Shown one piece after another: positions 1-7,116 of a DNA stretch of 38,871 bases; within the stretch, counting starts at the first letter, position 1, and the number at the start of each line of letters is the position of its first letter. The notes below the pieces were generated by a model that was given only the letters and a program-made list of their open reading frames with translations, did no database searches and was not told the DNA's origin. A program made the translations under genes and the position numbers. This DNA is from an uncultured Eubacteriales bacterium (GTDB lineage Bacteria > Bacillota > Clostridia > Oscillospirales > Acutalibacteraceae). The stretch covers positions 1 to 38,871 of the forward strand of contig ONCY01000020.1 in assembly GCA_900316435.1 (NCBI GenBank), written 5' to 3'.

Positions 1-215
1 ACATTTTTACCTGTACCGTTGGGAAGTACAACCGCGCCGCGAACCTGCTGGTCTGCGTGACGGCCGTCAACGCCGAGCTTTACATGAAGCTCAACGGTTT
101 CATCAAACTTAGCTGTGGCTGTTTTGATAACGGTGTCCAGAGCCTCGTTTGTATCATATAATTTTGTTCTGTCAACGAGCTTTGCAGCGTCGACATATTT
201 CTTACCGTGTTTCAT
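1..215 (-). CDS. rplA: 50S ribosomal protein L1, N-terminal part (runs off the window)
   Basis: Only the first 71 codons are inside the window; the gene continues past base 1. The translation starts [15 protein letters not shown] and includes a [20 protein letters not shown] stretch typical of the start of L1. L1 forms the mobile L1 stalk of the large subunit and in many bacteria represses its own mRNA. The ATG at 215 is chosen because a GGAGG motif lies about eight bases upstream. It follows rplK by 55 bases, and that gap holds an RNA motif resembling the L1 site of 23S rRNA (separate entry). Identification is certain; the C-terminal part cannot be judged. Confidence 0.96.
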   Translation of the reverse strand, partial: MKHGKKYVDAAKLVDRTKLYDTNEALDTVIKTATAKFDETVELHVKLGVDGRHADQQVRGAVVLPNGTGKN

Positions 216-234
216 CAGTTTTCCTCCATGTTTA

Positions 235-262
235 GGTGGTCAAACGGAAATTTCCTCCCACC
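235..262 (-). promoter_or_regulatory. Probable L1-binding RNA motif between rplK and rplA
   Basis: Read on the minus strand, the gap has GGTGG, GAGG, a short GGAAATTTCC stem, then CGTTTGA and CCACC, so GGTGG/CCACC close an outer stem. From memory this matches the L1 stalk region of 23S rRNA, which has GGUGGGAGG on one side and UACCACC on the other. Feedback repression by L1 through such mimicry is established for L11-L1 operons. That this copy is functional is inference. Confidence 0.7.
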
Positions 263-270
263 CGGATTAA

Positions 271-696
271 TTAGTCAACTACTGTAATACCCATGCTTCT
301 TGCGGTGCCAGCAATCATCGAAGCAGCCGCTTCTACAGAGCCCGCGTTAAGATCGGGCATTTTCTGCTCGGCGATCTTTGTAAGCTGCTCTCTGGTGATT
401 TTGGCAACCTTTGTCTTGTTGGGCACGCCCGAACCGCTTTCAATGCCGCAAGCCTTCTTAAGAAGAACCGCTGCGGGCGGAGTCTTTGTAATGAAAGTGA
501 ATGAGCGGTCTGCGTATACTGTAATGACGACAGGAATGATAAGACCGATGTCATTCTTTGTGCGCTCGTTGAAATCCTTTGTGAACGCAACAATGTTAAC
601 GCCGTGCTGACCGAGTGCAGGGCCGACAGGCGGTGCCGGAGTAGCTTTGCCGGCAGGGATCTGAAGCTTGATTAAGCCTACTACCTTTTGAGCCAT
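271..696 (-). CDS. rplK: 50S ribosomal protein L11
   Basis: This 141-residue protein has the normal L11 length. It starts [20 protein letters not shown] and has the [14 protein letters not shown] segment of the N-terminal domain and a C-terminal RNA-binding domain ending in [13 protein letters not shown]11 forms the base of the GTPase-associated stalk with 23S rRNA and is needed for RelA activation where RelA is present. The frame is open 27 codons further upstream, but that part is the nusG-rplK leader; the ATG at 696 has GGAGG seven bases upstream and gives the family start. It lies between nusG and rplA, the usual order. Confidence 0.98.
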   Translation of the reverse strand: MAQKVVGLIKLQIPAGKATPAPPVGPALGQHGVNIVAFTKDFNERTKNDIGLIIPVVITVYADRSFTFITKTPPAAVLLKKACGIESGSGVPNKTKVAKITREQLTKIAEQKMPDLNAGSVEAAASMIAGTARSMGITVVD

Positions 697-717
697 TGTT
701 AATAACCTCCATAATTC

Positions 718-758
718 GTGGTAAATTGCGGGACGCCACTTTGTAGGGTCCCTCCCAC
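718..758 (-). promoter_or_regulatory. Probable L1-binding RNA motif in the rplK leader
   Basis: On the minus strand GTGG, GAG and GGGAC are followed by a loop and then GTCCCGC, AATTTA and CCAC. GTGG/CCAC form an outer stem and GGGAC/GTCCC an inner one, the same plan as the motif between rplK and rplA. A second small hairpin (GGGAAC/GTTCCC) lies just upstream. It resembles the L1 site of 23S rRNA. Function is inferred. Confidence 0.6.
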
Positions 759-777
759 AGGGAACCGGTGTTCCCAA

Positions 778-796
778 TAAAAAGCCCCGCAGGGCT
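778..796 (-). terminator. Short hairpin with T tract after nusG
   Basis: On the minus strand AGCCC, TGCG, GGGCT is followed at once by TTTTTA. It starts about ten bases after the nusG stop. The stem is only five base pairs, so it may be a partial terminator or attenuator ahead of the rplK leader rather than a full stop. Confidence 0.5.
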
Positions 797-806
797 TAAT
801 ATCGTG

Positions 807-1334
807 TTAATCCTCTATGGGTTCTGCCTGACCGAGCTCAAGCTCAACAGGCGTTTCGCGTCCGAACATAGAAACAACTACGCGGACATAGTTTTTGTCG
901 GCGTCGATTTCCTCGACCGTGCCGACGAAGTCCTCCAAAGGACCGTCAATAATGCGTACCGAATCGCCTACCGCGTACGAGACTTTGACAACGCGCTGTT
1001 CAACTCCCATACGGTAAACCTCGGCGTCGGTGAGGGGAACGGGCTTTGACCCCGGTCCGACAAACCCCGTACAGCCGCGTATATTGCGGACGACATACCA
1101 GGTTTCATCGGTATAGACCATTTTCACGAAAACATAGCCCGGATAGATTTTATGCTCGACCTCTTTTGTCTTGTCCCCTACCGTTTCGGTAACGATCTCG
1201 GTGGGAACCTTTACGTCGATGATCATATCCTGAAGCTGGCGGTTCTCCGCTGTAGTCAGCAGGTCGTTAGCCACCTTGTTTTCATAGCCCGAGTAGGTAT
1301 GTATAACATACCATTTTGCTTCATAATCAGCCAT
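807..1334 (-). CDS. nusG: Transcription termination/antitermination factor NusG
   Basis: The 175-residue protein has the NGN domain at residues 1-110, starting with WYVIHTYSGYENKVANDL, including YPGYVFVKMV and the FVGPGSKPVPL segment. A C-terminal KOW domain (about 120-170) has VGDSVRIIDGPLEDFVGTVEEID. NusG binds RNA polymerase through the NGN domain and modulates pausing and coupling to the ribosome. The start is an ATG with GGAAGAG upstream. It sits between secE and rplK as in most bacteria, 42 bases after secE. Nothing unusual is seen. Confidence 0.98.
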   Translation of the reverse strand: MADYEAKWYVIHTYSGYENKVANDLLTTAENRQLQDMIIDVKVPTEIVTETVGDKTKEVEHKIYPGYVFVKMVYTDETWYVVRNIRGCTGFVGPGSKPVPLTDAEVYRMGVEQRVVKVSYAVGDSVRIIDGPLEDFVGTVEEIDADKNYVRVVVSMFGRETPVELELGQAEPIED

Positions 1335-1376
1335 ATGCTCTCTTCCTTTCGTAAAGATAAGTAAGCAAAAGCCGAC

Positions 1377-1652
1377 TTAGGTTCGGGACATATCCATAAC
1401 CAAGCCGAGCAGCTTGAACAGACCCATATCAAGGGCAAAGATGAATAATCCCATAACTATGATTACAACAAGAACGATAAAGAAGTTCTTGGTGGTCTGC
1501 TTAGGAGTAGGCCATGTAATCTTTTTGAGCTCACCCTTACATGCGCGAAGGTACTTCCACAGTCTTTTGAAGACATTTGGATTCTTTTTGTTAGCGGGCT
1601 TTTTAGAGGACTTGTCAGCGCCCTTTTTAGCCACAGCTTTTGAATCTGCCAT
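1377..1652 (-). CDS. secE: Preprotein translocase subunit SecE
   Basis: This 91-residue single-span SecE has a lysine-rich N-terminal extension (residues 1-26), an amphipathic region with GELKKITWPTPKQTTKN (about 40-56), which is the family signature, and one hydrophobic segment (about 58-82). SecE clamps the SecY channel in the membrane. It lies 11 bases after rpmG and 42 bases before nusG, the usual Firmicutes cluster. Length and motif leave no real alternative. Confidence 0.95.
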   Translation of the reverse strand: MADSKAVAKKGADKSSKKPANKKNPNVFKRLWKYLRACKGELKKITWPTPKQTTKNFFIVLVVIIVMGLFIFALDMGLFKLLGLVMDMSRT

Positions 1653-1663
1653 GATGTACCCCC

Positions 1664-1813
1664 TTACTTTGTTTCTTTGTGAAGAGTGTGCTTCTTACAG
1701 AAACGGCAGTACTTGTTCATTTCAAGTCTGTCGGGACTGTTTTTCTTGTTCTTCATTGTGTTGTAGTTGCGCTGTTTGCATTCTGTGCAGGCCAATGTGA
1801 TTTTAACTCTCAT
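1664..1813 (-). CDS. rpmG: 50S ribosomal protein L33
   Basis: A 49-codon gene encoding [19 protein letters not shown] followed by a lysine-rich middle and [17 protein letters not shown]. Two CxxC pairs (residues 9/12 and 36/39) make this the zinc-binding form of L33. It is the first gene of the rpmG-secE-nusG-rplK-rplA run. The ATG at 1813 has GGGAGG eight bases upstream, and a strong promoter lies about 85 bases further upstream. Firmicutes genomes often carry a zinc-free L33 paralogue as well; none is seen here. Confidence 0.96.
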   Translation of the reverse strand: MRVKITLACTECKQRNYNTMKNKKNSPDRLEMNKYCRFCKKHTLHKETK

Positions 1814-1895
1814 AACGGCACCTCCCGGTTATTCGGAATAATTTTAGCCTCCCTCAACAGGGCACAAAAATAAAGCCCCTTTTAGAGGTAAAGCT

Positions 1896-1924
1896 ATTTT
1901 ATCATACATTTTACGCTTTGTCAA
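1896..1924 (-). promoter_or_regulatory. Sigma-A-type promoter of the rpmG-secE-nusG-rplKA run
   Basis: On the minus strand a consensus -35 TTGACA (1924-1919) is followed by a 17-base spacer and TAAAAT (1901-1896). The leader between it and rpmG contains a short imperfect hairpin (CCTCT/AGGGG) followed by CTTTATTTTT, which could attenuate transcription; that part is speculative. Confidence 0.8.
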
Positions 1925-1936
1925 GCGGTTTTTTCA

Positions 1937-1990
1937 GTTAGTTGTCAGTGATTAGTGATGTTTAAAATTCACTAATCACTGACTGCTAAC
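1937..1990. repeat. Perfect 15-bp inverted repeat of the CACTAATCACTGA type
   Basis: The arms at 1944-1958 and 1969-1983 are perfect complements (GTCAGTGATTAGTGA) around a ten-base loop. Pairing extends to 22 bases with two mismatches. It lies 20 bases after the stop of the hypothetical gene at 2008. A related but unpaired CACTAACCACTA-type tract follows the PBP gene near 18500. There is no T tract on either side, so it is not a typical terminator. Confidence 0.8.
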
Positions 1991-2007
1991 CACTATCCTC
2001 AGAATTA

Positions 2008-2814
2008 TTATTTCTGCGCGTCTCTCAGGGTCGCGAATCTTGACGGCTTTTTAGCCTTTACAACCTCGGGCTTAACGGTTTTGCCCTTGTATTTGCGCGC
2101 GAACCTTGCCGCTATTTCCAGATCCTTGTCAAAGGTCTCGGCAAGCTTGGTGTACTCGGCGTCGTCGAGGCTGTTTAGAATAACGGTAGTAATTACCGCG
2201 CGTGTGTCGGCGTTGCCGTTGCCGTACTGGGTGTTGAAAATGCCGCCCAGCTTTTCAAGGTCTTTTTTGCCGGCGCTCTTTATATAAGGCGGAAGCTTGG
2301 GAGCGAGGTGTTCCTTGGCGAAGGTCGCTCCGCGGAAGGGATAATAGCAGTCCTCTTCCTCCTGGATCTCGTCCCTCAGCTCGGGAAAAAGCGTAATAAA
2401 GCGCTTTGCCAGAAACTTGGGATCGGCGTTGCCGTCGTCGCTCTTTTTCTTTTTTGATTTGGTCTGCTTTGCGCGCTTAATAGCTACAGTGCCCGAAACG
2501 CCCTCGACAAAGTCGTTTGCGATACTCTCGGCGTCCTTCTGGGTTGAAACAGAGTCGTTGTACAGCCATGTTGCAAGGGTTTTCCAGTCGTTGTCGGGGC
2601 CCTCGTCAACAGTCATTCCGCAGGTGCGCAGCGTCATAAGCTGTTTGTCAACGGTATAAAGCACCGAGTAAGCCACATTTTCGCTTGTAAACAGCGCCAC
2701 CAGCTCGTTTTCGTCGTCGGAAGCGACCTTTTCTCTGGTGTAGCCTGTTTTTTTCAGCTCCTCTTCAACTCTTTCGGTGATGAGGTCAAACGCTTTTTTG
2801 TATTCTAAAGCCAT
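2008..2814 (-). CDS. Conserved hypothetical protein (possible DUF7674-type)
   Basis: A 268-residue soluble protein with no signal peptide or membrane segment. The N-terminal 90 residues are acidic and helical (ALEYKKAFDLITERVEEELKK). A lysine/serine-rich linker with TKSKKKKSDDG (about residue 117) separates it from a C-terminal half with FLAKRFITLFPELRDEIQEEED and a basic tail. No catalytic motif is recognised. It follows argS by 35 bases with its own ribosome binding site (AAGGAAG), so it is probably cotranscribed with argS. The family name is a guess from overall appearance; the function is unknown. Confidence 0.75.
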   Translation of the reverse strand: MALEYKKAFDLITERVEEELKKTGYTREKVASDDENELVALFTSENVAYSVLYTVDKQLMTLRTCGMTVDEGPDNDWKTLATWLYNDSVSTQKDAESIANDFVEGVSGTVAIKRAKQTKSKKKKSDDGNADPKFLAKRFITLFPELRDEIQEEEDCYYPFRGATFAKEHLAPKLPPYIKSAGKKDLEKLGGIFNTQYGNGNADTRAVITTVILNSLDDAEYTKLAETFDKDLEIAARFARKYKGKTVKPEVVKAKKPSRFATLRDAQK

Positions 2815-2849
2815 TTTTATCTTCCTTTCGGTTTATATTACAGACAGCC

Positions 2850-4586
2850 TCACATGCTGTCGGGGCAGTTGATATTGAACATCGTGAGCACGTTTTTGAT
2901 GACCGCTCTTGTACAGTCACATAGAGCCATACGCGCCTGCATAAGTCCCTCGTCCTCGCCCTTTACGCGGCAGGCGTTGTAGAACTTGTGGAACAGGGTA
3001 GCAACCGAGGTGACATAGCGCGTAACCTTTGTGGGGTCGTAGGCCTTTGCTGCGCTTATAACCTCTGAGGTGTACAGCGAAAGCAGACTGATAAGCTCCT
3101 TTTCCTCGGGAGCTGTGAGCAGCTTAAGCTCGCTGTTGGTGCATTTGCGCGGAGTGATTCCGTCGGCAGCAAGCGCCTTGAATATACTGCAAATACGCGC
3201 GTGGGCGTACTGAACATAGTAAACAGGGTTCTGGTTATCCTGAGCGACAGCCAAGTCGAGGTCAAAATCCATCTGAGTGTTCGCTTCGCGGGTGTTGAAC
3301 AGGAACCTCGCGCTGTCGACGGGAACCTCCTCAAGCAGATCACGGAGCTGAATAGCCTTGCCGGTGCGCTTGCTCATCTTTACAAGCTCACCGCCGCGAA
3401 CCAGCTTTACGAGCTGCATAAGAACAATCGTCAGATCGTCGCCGCTGCAGCCTATGGCGTCCATAGCGCCCTTCATGCGCATTACATGGCCGTGGTGGTC
3501 GGCACCCCAGATGTCGATAAGTGTAGTAAAGCCGCGGTCGAATTTATTTTTGTGATAAGCAATATCCACCGCGAAGTATGTCGGGTTGCCGTTTTTGCGG
3601 ATAAGCACGTCGTCCTTCAGCTCAAGGTTATCGATGTACTGCTGAGATTTGCCCTCTTTGAGCAGCTTTTCGGTGACTACCTGCTTGTTTTTGTACCAGA
3701 CCGCGCCGTCCTGCTCGTAGGTAAGTCCCTTCTCTGTCAGCAGGTCTACGATTTCCTTAACCTTGCCGTCTTTGTGAAGCTCGCTCTCGAAAAACCACTT
3801 GTCATAGGTGATTTTATATGTCGCCATGTCCTCCTGCATCTTTTTGATGTTCTTGGGCAGAGCGTAGTCAACAAGCGCCTTTTTGCGCTCGGCACTGTCC
3901 TTTTTGACATAGCTGTCGCCGTTTATGTCGGCAAACTCCTGAGCAAGCTCGGTAATATCCGCGCCTTGATAGCCGTCCTCGGGGAACACTATTTCGTCGC
4001 CCTTGTAGATTTGCAGGTAACGCGCCTCAAGCGAGCCCGCGAATTTTTCGATCTGGTTGCCGGCGTCGTTTACATAGAACTCGCGGTAAGCGTCGTAGCC
4101 CGCCTTTGAGAGCACCGCCGCAAGGCAGTCGCCCAGAGCGCCGCCGCGCGCGTTGCCCATGTGCATAGGTCCCGTGGGGTTCGCCGAAACGAACTCAACA
4201 TTCACCTTTTCGCCCTTGCCGAAGTCGGACGAACCGTAGCCCTCGCGGTCTGAGAGAATATCTTTGATGACCTCGGCGTAGAACTCCGCGCCGAGGAAAA
4301 AGTTGATAAAGCCGGGTCCCGCCGTTTCAAAACGGTCGCAGAACGTGCCGCTCAGCTCAAGGTTATCGGTAATAGCCTTGGCGATTTTGAACGGCGGCAT
4401 ACGGAAGCTTTTAGCTCCTGCCATAGCCGCGTTTGTGGCAAAGTCGCCGTTTTTGTTGTCGGCAGGGGTTTCTATTATAAAGTCGGGAAGCTCAGCCTGA
4501 GGCAGCTCGCCCTTTTCAATAGCCTTGTTCACAGCCGCCGCTACAGCCTCTTTGAGCCGCGCGACAACTAAAGAATATGTATCCAT
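2850..4586 (-). CDS. argS: Arginyl-tRNA synthetase
   Basis: A 578-residue class I synthetase that charges tRNA-Arg with arginine. The N-terminal additional domain covers about residues 1-110. The Rossmann fold starts with VEFVSANPTGPMHMGNARGG, where HMGN (142-145) is the HIGH signature. KMSKRTG (402-408) is the second ATP-binding loop. The C-terminal anticodon-binding DALR domain has YYVQYAHARICSI and ends NVLTMFNINCPDSM. Length and both signatures are normal. It starts four bases after the DUF1934 gene stops, so translation is probably coupled. Confidence 0.97.
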   Translation of the reverse strand: MDTYSLVVARLKEAVAAAVNKAIEKGELPQAELPDFIIETPADNKNGDFATNAAMAGAKSFRMPPFKIAKAITDNLELSGTFCDRFETAGPGFINFFLGAEFYAEVIKDILSDREGYGSSDFGKGEKVNVEFVSANPTGPMHMGNARGGALGDCLAAVLSKAGYDAYREFYVNDAGNQIEKFAGSLEARYLQIYKGDEIVFPEDGYQGADITELAQEFADINGDSYVKKDSAERKKALVDYALPKNIKKMQEDMATYKITYDKWFFESELHKDGKVKEIVDLLTEKGLTYEQDGAVWYKNKQVVTEKLLKEGKSQQYIDNLELKDDVLIRKNGNPTYFAVDIAYHKNKFDRGFTTLIDIWGADHHGHVMRMKGAMDAIGCSGDDLTIVLMQLVKLVRGGELVKMSKRTGKAIQLRDLLEEVPVDSARFLFNTREANTQMDFDLDLAVAQDNQNPVYYVQYAHARICSIFKALAADGITPRKCTNSELKLLTAPEEKELISLLSLYTSEVISAAKAYDPTKVTRYVTSVATLFHKFYNACRVKGEDEGLMQARMALCDCTRAVIKNVLTMFNINCPDSM

Positions 4587-4590
4587 AATT

Positions 4591-5043
4591 TTACCTCACA
4601 GTGTTTTGTTTTTCTTCAACGGTGATCAAAAAGCGGTTTTCGCTCACCAAGTCGGTGTTGAAGTCAAGAGTGTAGCTGACCTCAAGCGAGCCGCCCTTTT
4701 CGGTGAGGTTGTTGTTGAGCGTTTTTGTAAACACGCCTATGTTCAAGTCGCCCGCTATCGTCTGATAAATGCACTGGTGCCGTCTGCCCTTTTGAAGCAT
4801 AAGCTGCGAGCGCATGGGTCCCTTTCGGTTGATTGTGACGGTGTCGCCCTCTACCTTTATCAGGTTGTTGTAGAAGGTGTCGGGGTTGTCCTCGTCATAT
4901 TCCTTATAGCCTATATAAAAGTGGTCTTTTTTCTTTATAAAGTTTCCCGCGGTGAGCACCTCGACCTTATCGGTTTCGCCGTCGAGCTTTTGTTCACCGA
5001 GGATTGAAATAAGATAGCGTTCCCTGTCTTTTTCCTTATCCAT
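4591..5043 (-). CDS. DUF1934 family protein (YwiB-like, calycin fold)
   Basis: A 150-residue protein with alternating beta strands and the family features GDTVTINRKGPMRSQLMLQKGRRHQC and GGSLEVSYTLDFNTDLVSENRF. In Bacillus the same kind of gene (ywiB) lies beside argS, as here. Its biochemical role is unknown. The frame can be extended four codons to a TTG, but the ATG at 5043 has TGAGGA upstream and lies nine bases after the murI stop, so it is preferred. Neighbouring spacing supports a murI-DUF1934-argS operon. Confidence 0.85.
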   Translation of the reverse strand: MDKEKDRERYLISILGEQKLDGETDKVEVLTAGNFIKKKDHFYIGYKEYDEDNPDTFYNNLIKVEGDTVTINRKGPMRSQLMLQKGRRHQCIYQTIAGDLNIGVFTKTLNNNLTEKGGSLEVSYTLDFNTDLVSENRFLITVEEKQNTVR

Positions 5044-5051
5044 AAAAATCC

Positions 5052-5870
5052 TCAATACTGTTCAATATCGATCTGAGTTACGGTATGCTCCATATCTCTG
5101 CCCAAAAACAGCCCCGCAACGCTCTTAAAACCGTCGGGAGTGTCGCTTACAAAAAACTCGGGCTGCTTTACCGAAGTATCGTCGTTGAGCAGATCATGCT
5201 CTTTGAGCACCTTGGCGGCGTAGTTTGCGGTTTCAAAGCCCGAATCCACAAGCGTAACGTCCTCGCCCATGTAGTCGGAGATAGCGTCGCGCAGAAGGGG
5301 AAAATGGGTGCAGCCGAGAATTACGGTATCGACGCCGTTGTCCTTGAGCTCTGCCATGTATCGTCGCACCACAAGGCGCGTTATCTGGTCGTCGCGGTGG
5401 ATTATTCCGTTTTCGACAAGCGACACAAACAGCGGACACGCCTGCTCAAACACCTGAACGTCGGGGTTGAGCTTCTGTAATCTGAGCTTGTAGCTGTGGC
5501 TGCCGACCGTGGCGGCAGTGCCGATTACGCCGATTTTGCCGTTGCGGGTTTTCCTTACGGCGGTGTAAGCCGTGGGATTGACAACTCCCGTGTATGGCAC
5601 GGCAAGCTTTTCCTCAAGAGCCTCGCCCGCAACCGAGCTGACGGTGCCGCATGCGGCAACAATCATCTTGACGTTGCGGCTGAGCAAAAACTGCGCGTCC
5701 TGAAAGGCGTATTTGCGAATGGTATCGCGGCTGCGCGTTCCGTAGGGCACACGTCCCGTATCGCCGAAATAGATGATTTTTTCGGCAGGCAGTATGTTTA
5801 AAAACTCCTTGACCGCGCTCAGTCCGCCCAAGCCCGAGTCAAAAACGCCGATTGCGTTTCCAGACGACAT
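5052..5870 (-). CDS. murI: Glutamate racemase
   Basis: A 272-residue racemase that makes D-glutamate for peptidoglycan. It has FDSGLGG (residues 10-16), YFGDTGRVPYG (34-44), the first catalytic cysteine in VAACGTVSS (Cys74) and the second in ILGCTHFPLL (Cys187). The first motif departs from the textbook ACNTAS: glycine replaces asparagine and valine-serine follows the threonine. The frame opens at a TTG two codons earlier, but the ATG at 5870 is better placed relative to AGAGG. It is the first gene of the murI-DUF1934-argS-hypothetical run. Confidence 0.95.
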   Translation of the reverse strand: MSSGNAIGVFDSGLGGLSAVKEFLNILPAEKIIYFGDTGRVPYGTRSRDTIRKYAFQDAQFLLSRNVKMIVAACGTVSSVAGEALEEKLAVPYTGVVNPTAYTAVRKTRNGKIGVIGTAATVGSHSYKLRLQKLNPDVQVFEQACPLFVSLVENGIIHRDDQITRLVVRRYMAELKDNGVDTVILGCTHFPLLRDAISDYMGEDVTLVDSGFETANYAAKVLKEHDLLNDDTSVKQPEFFVSDTPDGFKSVAGLFLGRDMEHTVTQIDIEQY

Positions 5871-5921
5871 AATCAAACCTCTTTTTCACTGATTTTTGAT
5901 TTGCATAGTTATACGTTTACT

Positions 5922-5950
5922 ATAATAGCACAAACAGCCGCGACTTGCAA
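5922..5950 (-). promoter_or_regulatory. Promoter of the murI operon
   Basis: On the minus strand TTGCAA (5950-5945), a 17-base spacer and TATTAT (5927-5922). The -10 is extended by TGC. It lies about 55 bases upstream of the murI ATG. Confidence 0.7.
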
Positions 5951-5954
5951 GAAC

Positions 5955-6145
5955 TTTTTGCCGCCACGCGGCAGAAAGCGAAAACGTGACGTTTTATCCG
6001 TCGCGCCTTTGGATAAATCGGTTTATAGGAAAGTTCGGTATAACGGCGCATTAAAACCTTTCCGCAACAACGCAAGCTATTTCGCGGGAACGGAAGTTTT
6101 GTCAATTGCAAACACCTGATTCGCGTACTGCCCTCCCGTGGCAAC
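5955..6145 (+). repeat. Mosaic intergenic repeat, copy 1
   Basis: Modules in order: GCCGCCACGCGGC, a perfect palindrome AAAACGTGACGTTTT at 5981-5995, CGCCTTTGG, ATAAATCGGTTTATAGG, CGGTATAACGGCGC, TTCGCGGGAACGGAAG and CTGATTCGCG. The same modules in the same order are found in reverse orientation at 15290-15562, and subsets at 10670, 35173 and 38495. It fills most of the 327-base gap between the divergent murI and the zinc-ribbon gene. The two opposing reading frames across it (up to 74 codons) are not convincing genes. Confidence 0.85.
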
Positions 6146-6149
6146 GGGT

Positions 6150-6178
6150 TTGACTTTTCTATCGGCGTATGCTATGAT
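6150..6178 (+). promoter_or_regulatory. Promoter of the zinc-ribbon membrane protein gene
   Basis: TTGACT (6150-6155), a 17-base spacer and TATGAT (6173-6178) with a TGC extension. The hexamers and their inner flanks match the fab promoter at 15211-15239. Transcription would begin close to 6185, directly at the AGAGG ribosome binding site, so the leader must be very short. Confidence 0.75.
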
Positions 6179-6197
6179 TGTTTAAGAGGTGATAACA

Positions 6198-7049
6198 ATG
6201 AAATGCAGCTATTGCGGATTTACATATGACGACGAGCTTGTATGCCCTATCTGCGGTACTCCCGCGGCTCCTTTAGAGCAGACAGCACCCTTTGCGCCGC
6301 AGCCCGCGCCGACCGTTCAGGCTCCCGTTTCGGCTTCTTCTCCTTGTGTTGAGCCCGATATTGAGGAAAACAAAAAGCCCGCTGCCGCAAAAAGCGGAAA
6401 GGGACTTAAAATTGCGGCTCTGTGCGTGCTTTCGGTGATCGCGGCGGCGCTTTTGGCAAACGTGGCTATTCAGGCGTTTTCGCTTAGCGCCGAGCTGAAG
6501 CACTACAGAAAATCAGCGGATGTAATGGACAGGGAAAAAGAGCTTTACGACAAAAGCTTTAAGCTTGTTGAAAGCGAGCCCGACTTCGATTATGATTATG
6601 ACGGTTCCAATTCAGAAGGATACGGTTTGTCCGAAAAGTCCGACAATACAGTTCACAAGGTGGGCGAATCCTACGACTTCGGCTCGGGTGTAATAACTCT
6701 AAAAAGCGTCAGAGTCTCCCAGAAAACAGCTAATTTTGACAGCACAAAGCAGCAGGTCGCTTTTTTTGTAGAGGTAACAAACAACACCAATTCATCTCAA
6801 GTATACGAAATTCCCTCGCTAACGCTCGGCGAAAAGCTTGACGCCGAAGCATTCGCTTTTGCGGAGTTCAACAATTCAGGCGAGGACGTTGCGTATTCCT
6901 TTGATCCGGGCGAGAGCTGTTCCGCCGTATTCTGCTACAATCTTCCCACAGAAAACCAAACGCTCAATGTTTCGGTTTCAACTGAAAGCCAAAGCGCAAA
7001 CTGCCGTGTTGAAACGGAATACAGCCTTGAAACAAAGGACATAAAATAA
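6198..7049 (+). CDS. Zinc-ribbon, single-span membrane protein with a DUF4352-like outer domain
   Basis: A 283-residue protein of unknown function. Residues 1-20 form a four-cysteine zinc ribbon (CSYCGF and CPICGT). A proline/alanine-rich linker follows (about 25-65), then one membrane helix (about 75-97, LKIAALCVLSVIAAALLANVAIQ). The C-terminal 140 residues look like an immunoglobulin-like domain of the DUF4352 kind, with VGESYDFGSGVITLKSVRV and VAFFVEVTNNTNSSQVYEIP. The likely topology is ribbon inside and domain outside. The ATG at 6198 lies eight bases after AGAGG; a GTG at 6189 is too close. It is monocistronic, with its own promoter and terminator. Confidence 0.8.
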   Translation: MKCSYCGFTYDDELVCPICGTPAAPLEQTAPFAPQPAPTVQAPVSASSPCVEPDIEENKKPAAAKSGKGLKIAALCVLSVIAAALLANVAIQAFSLSAELKHYRKSADVMDREKELYDKSFKLVESEPDFDYDYDGSNSEGYGLSEKSDNTVHKVGESYDFGSGVITLKSVRVSQKTANFDSTKQQVAFFVEVTNNTNSSQVYEIPSLTLGEKLDAEAFAFAEFNNSGEDVAYSFDPGESCSAVFCYNLPTENQTLNVSVSTESQSANCRVETEYSLETKDIK

Positions 7050-7070
7050 TTATTGTCAGTATAACCATAC

Positions 7071-7112
7071 AAAAAACCGGCTCATCTTTAAAAGGGTGAG
7101 CCGGTCGTTTTT
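7071..7112. terminator. Bidirectional terminator between convergent genes
   Basis: ACCGGCTCA (7076-7084) pairs with TGAGCCGGT (7097-7105). A run of six A precedes the stem and a T-rich tract follows, so it can end both the plus-strand gene at 6198 and the fab/acc operon on the minus strand. Confidence 0.9.
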
Positions 7113-7116
7113 TGTA

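Noticed and set aside
1937..1990. Rho-independent terminator after the hypothetical gene
   Set aside because: The stem is AT-rich with no T tract on the minus strand side, so it fits a repeat better.
5901..6144. Overlapping 72- and 74-codon frames on both strands
   Set aside because: They run through the palindromic repeat, have no ribosome binding site and no plausible protein features.
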